Positions 1 through 5,595 of a stretch of 5,926 nucleotides of DNA are shown here, in pieces (positions within the stretch are counted from its first letter, which is position 1; the number at the start of each line of letters is the position of its first letter). Origin of the DNA: Clostridiales bacterium (GTDB lineage Bacteria; Bacillota; Clostridia; Oscillospirales; Ruminococcaceae). Where the stretch lies: NCBI GenBank assembly GCA_019423685.1, contig JAHZAY010000008.1:122140-128065 (forward strand). The letters are read 5' to 3'. The notes under the pieces were generated by a model, which saw only the letters and a program-made list of their open reading frames with translations, ran no database searches and was not told where the DNA came from. The position numbers were made by a program, and so were the translations under genes.

Positions 1-1
1 T

Positions 2-178
2 GACGGCAACACCCAAACTCCTGAGGGTGACGGCAATACCCAAACTCCTGAGGGTAACGGCAACACCCAAACTCCCGAGGGTGACGGCAACACCCAAACT
101 CCCGAGGGTGACGGCAACACCCAAACTCCCGAGGGTGACGGCAACACCCAAACTCCCGAGGGTGACGGCAATCCGCAA
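2..178 (+). repeat. 27-bp in-frame tandem repeat (DGNTQTPEG), six copies plus decayed seventh
   Basis: Six complete 27-bp units lie at 2-28, 29-55, 56-82, 83-109, 110-136 and 137-163. A seventh begins at 164 and loses similarity after about 178. Units four to six are identical. Unit two has AAT for AAC, units one and two use CCT for CCC, and unit three starts with AAC (Asn) for GAC (Asp). Base 1 is T, as expected for the last base of a preceding GGT, so the array probably continues leftwards. The unit is nine codons, so gain or loss of copies keeps the frame. The encoded peptide is acidic and rich in Thr, Gly and Pro, suggesting an extended, flexible segment. Confidence 0.97.
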
Positions 179-3100
179 GCAGATGAAGCAGTGCAGGCAG
201 TTGCAGAGCAGATCATCGCCCTGCCAGACGTTTCCACCCTTGATCCGGAGACCACCGATGTGGAGGTACTCACCGCACAGGTAAAGGCTGCCCGCGAGGC
301 CTATGACAAGCTGACCGACGCACAGAAAGCGCTGGTTGAGAAGGCTGTTCTGGACAAGCTGGTCGCGCTGGAGGGTGCGCTGGAAGGGTTAGAGCAGGTG
401 GAAACGATTCCTGGCAATGATGTTGCAGAATTTCACGGTACTGGATATGAAACTTTTGACGAGGCAATTCAAGCAGCCTTAAGCAACGGCGGCGGTACTG
501 TTGAATTGTTAGCTGACTGCCAATACACCACTGAAGCAGCTCTTGCCATCGATACCAGTATTACTATCAAGGGTCCCTATACTTTGACGTTCGATACGTA
601 TTCTTTTGGTATATCGGATCCCGATACTACCCTGATTCTTGATGGATGTACTGTCAATGTTAACAACGCTGCTTATACTGCATATTCGGACAATCCTGCA
701 AATGCTGCCATCATGTTAAACAATGGTGCAACTTTGACTTTGAATAATGCTACTTTAAATATTAATAATCCCAAAGGCGATGCAATTGCATTTTGGGATG
801 TTTGGGAAAATTTTGAAACCGTCAATATTTTGAACGGTTCGCATTACGAAGCTTCCGGTTGCAATAACGGGGGCGGTTTTGAAGACTACAATGGTGATGG
901 TCGTCCCGAACAGATGTTCTGTCAGATTAATATTGATGCCTCCACTGTAAAACTACATAATTCTTATAGTGGTTTTATAGGGAGCATGGACATTAATATT
1001 TCTAATGATAGCACAGTAGAAGTATATGATAATCGTGGCAACGGTTCCAATGGTGCAAATTATTATATCAGCGACTCTGCCGTTAAATTTGAAAGGAATG
1101 GCAGCCATGGTATGTCTGCAACTGACATCACTTCTACTCACTCCAACATTATCTCTAAAGATAATGGTTATTATGGAGTTTACTCTAAGCGTGACTTTCA
1201 CATTGACAAAACCTCTACAATGCAAGTCACTGGAAACTCCCATGGCGGCGACTTTGCTGGCCTGAAGCTGACCGCTAACGTTAAAGATGGTCGTGTAGAA
1301 TCCGGCGCAACCGTTAACATCACCGGCAACTATTGCAGTGGCCTGTCCAACAATGGTAAGTGTGTGTTTGAAGATGGCGTCAAGCTGACCATCACCGGAA
1401 ACCAGAATAGCCAAGGTGGAGAAAATGGTAGCCATGGCGGTGGCGTTTATAATTCTGGCTCAAGCGCTGAGCTGGCCCTCCCTTCTGATGCGGTCATTTA
1501 CAACAACCACGCCTTAACCGATGGCGATGATATTTTCAATAACACCACCGCCACTATCACCTTCGGCAAAGTCGGCGAAGGTTGGATACTTGAAGGTACA
1601 AGACTCGTATCTGAAAACAAAACTGAAGAAGAATGTGGACATGCCATCACCGGCTGGTTTGATGACAGCGCAAACAACCGCTGGAACGTCCACACCGCTC
1701 CCGTACATGCACAGCTGTACGATTTCGATAACACCATCACAACCGTCACCGGTGCGCTGGCTCTGAAAGCAGCACACCCTTATCAGTATGATCCCGAAGC
1801 TCCAACCGAATCAGGTGAGCCAGTTGAGTGGGAAACTTCCAAATCCAAAACTGCAACCAATCTGGATACCAATTATGAGTCAAAGGTAACTTTATCATTG
1901 CCTGCGGCAGAAACAACACCCGTTACCGATGTTGTTTTCGTCCTCGACCGTTCCAGCAGTGCAGGTTCCGCTCGACAAGAGATTTCCGACATGATGGATA
2001 ATCTGCTGGAAATTACAAACCATTCGGATGCCGTTATCAATATCGGCGTTGTCAATTTCTGGTATAAAGCGGATAGTGGAATTGCACTGACTGCCCTTAC
2101 CGATGACAGCATTGCTTCGATCAAAGCTGCCATTATGGAAAACAATCTTTCTGGCACTAATATCGAAGCAGGAATTGATGCCGCTGTAGCTATGCTGGAT
2201 GCAAGCACAACTCCGGATGAAAACCAATACATGGTGCTGGTAACAGATGGTATCAGCCATTCCTGGAACGGCCCGGACGGATCGCCTATGACAACCTGGG
2301 GACAGGGAAATGCTGACGGTACAGTGATCCACGGTGGTACCAGCCCTTACATCTATTTCGACACAGATAAACCTGCTTTTGACACCGTCTACAATACTTC
2401 TGCCTCGGATGAAAAGCTCAGCGATATCTATGATGTTCCTGTTTTTGATGAAAACGGAAACGAATTAACAAATGCTGACATTGGGGATAAGTATATCAAA
2501 GTGGATGAATACGCCAAATACTACAGCAGCGTCGAAAAAGGTGTTTATCAAGCTGCGCACGCCTATGCACAGGCCGCTTCTAAATACAAATGCATCAACT
2601 TGTATTGGAATGTCAGCGACGATTATCTGTTAGCCACCGAATTTATGCAATGGACCGCTACCCAGGGTAAATGCTACAACATCACTGACAATCTTTCTGG
2701 CGCATTTGATGATGTAGAAAGAGATATCACCTACGTGGTTGATGCAGGCAGCTCGGTTATCGACGTCATCGGCGAAGGTACCGACAACATGGGCAACAAT
2801 TATAACTTTGACTTTGTAGACATCGATTCTTTGACAGTTGGGAATGAAACACTCGCCGTTCATCACCAAGAAGGCAGCAATGTTTATTTCTTTGGCGACG
2901 AAAAAGACGGGATGTATCCATTTGTACTGACCTACTATCCAAATGGTCTGGGTGTCTCTGCCATGAGTACCGAACAGGAGACTGTTGTTGCCGGCGAATT
3001 GTTCGTCTGGGAAATCAATGTGCCGATTACCGTTGATCGGCCTGTACAGCTGACCTATACCGTCAAGCTGATCAACCCACAGACTGCCGACGGCACCTAC

Positions 3101-3526
3101 GGACAGTACGATGCAGACGGCAGCGAGCACTATGAAGGCCTCTGCACGAATAACAGCGCCGTGCTCTTCCCCGTTGACAGCAACGGAAATGTCGGCGAAA
3201 AAGAAGTTTTCCCGAAACCAACCGTTTCCTATACCGTTGACAACGGTAAACCCGTCAACCCACCAGCCGACCCAGAGCCCACCCCTGACCGTCCATCCCG
3301 CCCGAACCGCGACGATGACGACGACTGGGAGCCGCTGCCGGATGCCCCTGTAAAGGACAAGCCGACAACTGAGGTTGACGTTCCGGAAGAAACCGAAACC
3401 CCAACCACCGAGCAGCCTGACAAGTATAACCCCGAAACTGGCGATTCTTCCATGTCCTTTGCCGCAATCGGCCTTGCTGCATCCTCCCTTTTGGGAGCAG
3501 TATTGCTGCTAAAGCAGAAAAAGTAA
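2..3526 (+). CDS. Sortase-anchored VWA/beta-helix surface adhesin (5' end outside window)
   Basis: The frame is open from the first full codon, so the start and signal peptide lie upstream; 1174 residues are visible (numbered from position 2). Residues 1-54 are six DGNTQTPEG-type repeats. Residues 64-133 are helical and include AREAYDKLTDAQKALV, a motif I recall from Clostridia surface proteins. Residues about 145-525 are rich in Asn, Gly, Thr and short beta strands (for example GGGVYN at 479-484), as in right-handed beta-helices. A VWA domain starts near 640: MIDAS residues are DRSSS (649-653), T719 and D749 in TDG. A beta-rich domain follows (about 890-1070), then a Pro/Asp/Glu linker (about 1078-1142), NPETGD (1143-1148), a hydrophobic helix (1153-1170) and KQKK. 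This is the canonical order of a sortase substrate. Role inferred: wall-attached adhesin with a metal-dependent ligand site. The ligand and any pilus link are unknown. No sortase gene is in the window. Confidence 0.93.
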   Translation, partial: DGNTQTPEGDGNTQTPEGNGNTQTPEGDGNTQTPEGDGNTQTPEGDGNTQTPEGDGNPQADEAVQAVAEQIIALPDVSTLDPETTDVEVLTAQVKAAREAYDKLTDAQKALVEKAVLDKLVALEGALEGLEQVETIPGNDVAEFHGTGYETFDEAIQAALSNGGGTVELLADCQYTTEAALAIDTSITIKGPYTLTFDTYSFGISDPDTTLILDGCTVNVNNAAYTAYSDNPANAAIMLNNGATLTLNNATLNINNPKGDAIAFWDVWENFETVNILNGSHYEASGCNNGGGFEDYNGDGRPEQMFCQINIDASTVKLHNSYSGFIGSMDINISNDSTVEVYDNRGNGSNGANYYISDSAVKFERNGSHGMSATDITSTHSNIISKDNGYYGVYSKRDFHIDKTSTMQVTGNSHGGDFAGLKLTANVKDGRVESGATVNITGNYCSGLSNNGKCVFEDGVKLTITGNQNSQGGENGSHGGGVYNSGSSAELALPSDAVIYNNHALTDGDDIFNNTTATITFGKVGEGWILEGTRLVSENKTEEECGHAITGWFDDSANNRWNVHTAPVHAQLYDFDNTITTVTGALALKAAHPYQYDPEAPTESGEPVEWETSKSKTATNLDTNYESKVTLSLPAAETTPVTDVVFVLDRSSSAGSARQEISDMMDNLLEITNHSDAVINIGVVNFWYKADSGIALTALTDDSIASIKAAIMENNLSGTNIEAGIDAAVAMLDASTTPDENQYMVLVTDGISHSWNGPDGSPMTTWGQGNADGTVIHGGTSPYIYFDTDKPAFDTVYNTSASDEKLSDIYDVPVFDENGNELTNADIGDKYIKVDEYAKYYSSVEKGVYQAAHAYAQAASKYKCINLYWNVSDDYLLATEFMQWTATQGKCYNITDNLSGAFDDVERDITYVVDAGSSVIDVIGEGTDNMGNNYNFDFVDIDSLTVGNETLAVHHQEGSNVYFFGDEKDGMYPFVLTYYPNGLGVSAMSTEQETVVAGELFVWEINVPITVDRPVQLTYTVKLINPQTADGTYGQYDADGSEHYEGLCTNNSAVLFPVDSNGNVGEKEVFPKPTVSYTVDNGKPVNPPADPEPTPDRPSRPNRDDDDDWEPLPDAPVKDKPTTEVDVPEETETPTTEQPDKYNPETGDSSMSFAAIGLAASSLLGAVLLLKQKK
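3428..3523 (+). other. Cell-wall sorting signal: NPETGD, membrane helix, KQKK tail
   Basis: The C-terminal 32 residues have the three parts of a sortase substrate. They are an LPXTG-like pentapeptide with Asn in place of Leu (NPETG, followed by Asp), a hydrophobic stretch of about 18 residues beginning at FAAIGLAASS, and a short positively charged tail. By analogy with LPXTG proteins, cleavage would fall between Thr and Gly and the Thr would be joined to the cell wall. The Asn-initiated variant suggests a sortase with matching specificity elsewhere in the genome. Confidence 0.92.
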
Positions 3527-3538
3527 TCCTTTTTCTGC
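3514..3538 (+). other. Hairpin straddling the adhesin stop codon
   Basis: GCAGAAAAAG (3514-3523) is perfectly complementary to CTTTTTCTGC (3529-3538), leaving the five-base loop TAATC. The TAA stop is at 3524-3526, so it sits in the loop. No T-run follows the second arm, so this is not an intrinsic terminator by itself; a proper one lies about 40 bases downstream. It may be a 3'-end stabilising structure or simply a chance product of the Lys codons and a T-run. Confidence 0.5.
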
Positions 3539-3577
3539 GCATTGACTTATGAATTCCAGATCCTTACTCGTATCGCT

Positions 3578-3614
3578 AAAAAAAGGAGAAGCTCGATCAG
3601 AGCTTCTCCTTTTT
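3578..3614. terminator. Bidirectional intrinsic terminator between convergent genes
   Basis: A 15-bp stem pairs AAAAAGGAGAAGCTC (3580-3594) with its complement at 3600-3614, around the five-base loop GATCA. The right arm ends in five T residues for rightward transcripts. The left arm is preceded by A residues from 3578, giving a U-run to leftward transcripts. It lies 52 bases after the adhesin stop and 25 bases after the end of the AIM24-family gene on the other strand, so it should end both transcripts. Confidence 0.92.
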
Positions 3615-3639
3615 GATTCACTGGCTGCCGGCAGGCACC

Positions 3640-4410
3640 CTATGCAATCCCCTTGCTGATGGGGGCCAGCAGTACCTTGCCGGTGCCGCGGTAGACATTG
3701 ACCAGGCCTTCGCCGGAAGCTGCGGAACCGATCAGGCTCTTGCCGGAACGCTCGACGGTAAAGCTCAGGGAGCCACTCCAGGCAATTGCCATATTGCCGT
3801 CGATCTTGATCACATCGTCCTTGAGGGTAACTTCGATGAGCTCCTCCTTCGGGGAGAAGGATTCCAGGCACAAAATGCCGCTTCCGTTGATGCCCAGGTT
3901 AAACAGGCCCTCTCCGCCGGCAACCGCCGAAGAAAGGTTGGAGCGCATCACCGCTTTATGGTTGAGTTTGGAGTCGCAGGCCAAAAACAGTCCGTCGTCG
4001 AGGACGATGCTGTTGTTCCATTCGTCCAGATCGATCAGCAGAATGTGCTTATAAGTAGGTTCGAGCACCAGGATGCCGTCGCCGGTATATTCCGGCTTGA
4101 TGGCCGATTCGCCGCTGACCTTGCCGCGCACCGCCTTGCCAAAAAAGTCCCCCACACCCTTGATGCCGGTGGTGGCGTTGAGGTTGCCCACCGTCCACTG
4201 CATGGCTCCTGCCTGCAGGGTGATGTCGGCCTTGCTCAGATCGCAGATTACCTGTCTCTTGCGCACATTCATCTCGTTGCAAAAATAGGCCATCTGGGCG
4301 CTGCCAGGAGTGACGCTCAGGTCACGCTGATACTCGATGACGGTGAACGGTCCCTTGGATTCCAACGTCTTGACGTCGTCGTTATCGGTAAAGTTTTTGA
4401 TCTGGAACAT
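3640..4410 (-). CDS. AIM24 family protein (DUF124)
   Basis: This 256-residue protein has the glycine-rich beta repeats typical of the AIM24/DUF124 family (TIGR00266-like): QAGAMQW at 67-73, GGEGLF at 165-170 with NGSGILCLES at 175-184, and GEGLVNVYRGTGKVLLAP at 233-250. Length is normal for a bacterial member and nothing looks truncated. There is no signal peptide or membrane segment, so it is probably cytoplasmic. The start at 4410 is supported by GGGGAGG eight bases upstream. The family is named after a yeast mitochondrial protein and forms a beta-sandwich-like fold; no enzymatic activity is established in bacteria, and I see no catalytic motif. The gene is transcribed away from the DUF1349 gene and towards the adhesin gene, as a single-gene unit with its own promoter and terminator. 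Confidence 0.93.
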   Translation of the reverse strand: MFQIKNFTDNDDVKTLESKGPFTVIEYQRDLSVTPGSAQMAYFCNEMNVRKRQVICDLSKADITLQAGAMQWTVGNLNATTGIKGVGDFFGKAVRGKVSGESAIKPEYTGDGILVLEPTYKHILLIDLDEWNNSIVLDDGLFLACDSKLNHKAVMRSNLSSAVAGGEGLFNLGINGSGILCLESFSPKEELIEVTLKDDVIKIDGNMAIAWSGSLSFTVERSGKSLIGSAASGEGLVNVYRGTGKVLLAPISKGIA

Positions 4411-4418
4411 AAAAGTTG

Positions 4419-4425
4419 CCTCCCC
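4419..4425 (-). promoter_or_regulatory. Ribosome binding site of the AIM24-family gene
   Basis: On the minus strand the sequence reads GGGGAGG, with eight bases to the ATG at 4410. It is a strong match to the anti-Shine-Dalgarno sequence and fixes the start codon. Confidence 0.9.
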
Positions 4426-4481
4426 TTTGGCTCAGATTGATTCATTATCACAGCAGCTGATATTCGCTGCCATCTGGCTCT

Positions 4482-4510
4482 ATTATAACAGAGCAAACTA
4501 TCTCTGACAA
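4482..4510 (-). promoter_or_regulatory. Sigma-A-type promoter for the AIM24-family gene
   Basis: Reading the minus strand, TTGTCA (4510-4505) is followed after 17 bases by a perfect TATAAT (4487-4482). TG and one further base stand immediately before it, making an extended -10. Transcription should begin near 4475, giving a leader of about 65 bases before the ATG. The -35 matches five of six consensus bases. This is one of the best promoter matches in the window. Confidence 0.85.
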
Positions 4511-4561
4511 GGCAAAAACAAAGCGCACCTTCTGTATTTGATCTCTTGTTTTCTTCCCTAT

Positions 4562-4602
4562 TGGCTGGATTGAAAGACGAATCCATGTGGATTTATCAGC
4601 CA
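4562..4602. promoter_or_regulatory. Candidate operator: TGGATT/AATCCA elements beside the rightward promoter
   Basis: TGGATT occurs at 4566-4571 and again at 4588-4593, 22 bases apart start to start, with the inverse AATCCA at 4580-4585 between them. The central copy can therefore form an inverted repeat with either flank: the right-hand pair has only TG between its arms. An outer inverted pair, TGGCTG (4562-4567) and CAGCCA (4597-4602), encloses the group. The right TGGATT coincides with the expected -35 position of the DUF1349 promoter. This arrangement fits a binding site for a dimeric regulator, but no regulator is encoded here and the assignment is an inference. Confidence 0.5.
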
Positions 4603-4616
4603 GTTTTTGCTATACT
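4588..4616 (+). promoter_or_regulatory. Extended -10 promoter for the DUF1349 gene
   Basis: TGC is followed directly by TATACT (4611-4616), an extended -10 with five of six consensus bases. The hexamer 17 bases upstream, TGGATT (4588-4593), is a poor -35 with three of six matches, so the promoter may depend on the extended -10 or on an activator. Transcription would begin near 4623, about 40 bases before the ATG. Confidence 0.7.
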
Positions 4617-4650
4617 TTTCTTATGCAGCTCAGCTACACCAGCAAACTAT

Positions 4651-4657
4651 GAGGAGG
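4651..4657 (+). promoter_or_regulatory. Ribosome binding site of the DUF1349 gene
   Basis: GAGGAGG stands seven bases before the ATG at 4665. The strength and spacing support this start over any other reading frame in the region. Confidence 0.9.
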
Positions 4658-4664
4658 CAATTGC

Positions 4665-5267
4665 ATGGAGTTTTGCACCGATCAATTGGCTTGGACCAGA
4701 AAGCCGGCAGAGTATACCATCTGCGCTGACAAAATCGAAATCGTGACACAACCGCACACCGATTTGTGGCAGCGCACCTACTATCATTTTCAAAACGACA
4801 CGGCGCCCGTTTTGCAGATGGAGACGGACGAGCCGTACTTTTCCTTCACTGTGAAAACATCGTTCCAAAGCGGCCATCGCTTCGATCAGTGTGGAATTGT
4901 GATGTACCTGGACAGTGAAAACTGGCTCAAGGCCTCGATCGAATACGAGAACCAACAGTTCCAGCACCTCGGCAGCGTGGTCACCAACCTGGGGTACTCG
5001 GATTGGGCAACGGTGCAGATAGACGCCGGCATCCGGTCGATGTGGTACCGCCTGAGCCGGCGCGAGGACGACTACCGCATCGAGTGCTCTTCGGACGGCG
5101 TCACCTTTGAGCAGATGCGTGTCTGCCACATGTGGAAAGGAGCAAAGACCATTCGCTTTGGCATCTATGCGTGCAGCCCTGAAGACTCTTCCTTTAAAGC
5201 GACCTTTACCGACATGGCGATCACCGACTGTCAGTGGCCCGCCCATGACGGCCAGCAGCCGGACTAA
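4665..5267 (+). CDS. DUF1349 domain-containing protein
   Basis: This is a complete 200-residue protein. It resembles the DUF1349 family, a concanavalin-like beta-sandwich, through TDLWQRTYYHFQNDTAPVLQ (32-51), HRFDQCGIVMYLDSENWLKA (71-90), GYSDWATVQID (110-120), MWYRLSRREDDYRIECSSDG (126-145) and IRFGIYACSPEDSSFKATF (163-181). The length covers just one such domain with a short C-terminal tail. There is no signal peptide, so it is likely cytoplasmic. The fold is shared with carbohydrate-binding and glycosidase-associated proteins, but no activity is established for stand-alone members and I see no clear catalytic pair. It is a single-gene transcript ended by the palindrome at 5313-5348 and is divergent from the AIM24-family gene, with a 254-bp shared upstream region. 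Confidence 0.9.
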   Translation: MEFCTDQLAWTRKPAEYTICADKIEIVTQPHTDLWQRTYYHFQNDTAPVLQMETDEPYFSFTVKTSFQSGHRFDQCGIVMYLDSENWLKASIEYENQQFQHLGSVVTNLGYSDWATVQIDAGIRSMWYRLSRREDDYRIECSSDGVTFEQMRVCHMWKGAKTIRFGIYACSPEDSSFKATFTDMAITDCQWPAHDGQQPD

Positions 5268-5310
5268 TTGCATCTGCTGACACCGCTTACTTTGCCAAAA
5301 GAAAAAGACA

Positions 5311-5348
5311 AAAAAAGAGAGGACCTTTTATAAAAGGTCCTCTCTTTT
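5311..5348. terminator. Bidirectional terminator, 36-nt perfect palindrome
   Basis: Bases 5313-5348 form a perfect palindrome centred between 5330 and 5331. Its arms carry AAAAGAGAGGACC on the left and the complement on the right, meeting at TTTTA/TAAAA, which will form the loop. The right arm ends in TTTT for the DUF1349 transcript; the A-run at 5311-5316 gives a six-U run to the leftward tRNA transcript. The right arm touches the last base of the CCA end of tRNA-Gly(CCC), so the tRNA and terminator share base 5348. Confidence 0.9.
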
Positions 5349-5423
5349 GGAGCGGGTTACGAGACTCGAACTCGCCACATCCACCTTGGGAAGGTGGCGC
5401 TCTACCGGATGAGCTAAACCCGC
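5348..5423 (-). tRNA. tRNA-Gly, anticodon CCC
   Basis: The minus strand folds as a 76-nt cloverleaf including the encoded CCA. The acceptor is GCGGGTT with AACCCGC, the D stem GCTC/GAGC, and the anticodon stem CCACC/GGTGG encloses the loop TTCCCAA, giving anticodon CCC for GGG codons. The T loop is TTCGAGT and the discriminator base is T in DNA. It is the last gene of the tRNA cluster, directly ahead of the terminator. It differs from the neighbouring Gly(GCC) genes at seven positions, so it looks like a diverged duplicate. Confidence 0.96.
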
Positions 5424-5448
5424 ATTTTAAAAACGCGATCCATCTAGC

Positions 5449-5524
5449 TGGAGCGGGTTACGAGGTTCGAACTCGCTACCTCCACCTTGGCAAGGTGGCG
5501 CTCTACCAAATGAGCTAAACCCGC
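5449..5524 (-). tRNA. tRNA-Gly, anticodon GCC (distal copy)
   Basis: This 76-nt cloverleaf has an encoded CCA, acceptor GCGGGTT/AACCCGC and anticodon loop TTGCCAA in a CCACC/GGTGG stem, giving anticodon GCC for GGC and GGT codons. It is base-for-base identical to the copy at 5595-5670. It lies downstream of the hairpin at 5558-5594 in the direction of transcription, and 25 bases upstream of tRNA-Gly(CCC). Confidence 0.97.
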
Positions 5525-5557
5525 AGGAAATCGCATTTTTAAAATGGTTTGAAGTTT

Positions 5558-5595
5558 AAAAGAATCCATCCAAAAGACTTGGATGGATTCTTTTT
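5558..5595 (-). terminator. Terminator-like hairpin inside the tRNA cluster
   Basis: AAAAGAATCCATCC (5558-5571) pairs with its complement at 5581-5594 across a nine-base loop, a 14-bp stem. On the minus strand the second arm ends in TTTT, so it resembles an intrinsic terminator placed directly after the CCA of the upstream tRNA-Gly(GCC). On the plus strand there is also a TTTTT run at 5591-5595. Either leftward transcription ends here in part, and the last two tRNA-Gly genes depend on readthrough or their own promoter, or the stem is a processing signal between tRNAs. Confidence 0.7.

Noticed and set aside
1..178. CRISPR-like array
   Set aside because: The 27-bp units are directly contiguous with no spacers and code for an in-frame peptide.
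191..193. GTG at 191 as the start of the surface protein gene
   Set aside because: The same frame is open through the whole repeat array to the left edge, no ribosome site precedes 191, and a sortase substrate needs a signal peptide, which is absent here.
27..284. 85-residue open frame across the repeats in another frame
   Set aside because: A 27-bp repeat keeps every frame open or closed together. No ribosome site, and the known frame runs through.
3613..4440. 275-residue plus-strand open frame opposite the AIM24-family gene
   Set aside because: It starts inside the terminator's right flank, has no ribosome site, and its product is unlike any family I know, while the minus strand has clear AIM24 motifs, promoter and Shine-Dalgarno site.
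4453..4470. Small stem GCAGC/GCTGC in the leader of the AIM24-family transcript as a riboswitch
   Set aside because: Only five base pairs with an eight-base loop, and a leader of about 65 bases is too short for a recognised aptamer plus switch.
4647..5273. 208-residue minus-strand open frame opposite the DUF1349 gene
   Set aside because: Shadow of a G+C-rich gene; the plus strand has GAGGAGG and recognised DUF1349 motifs.
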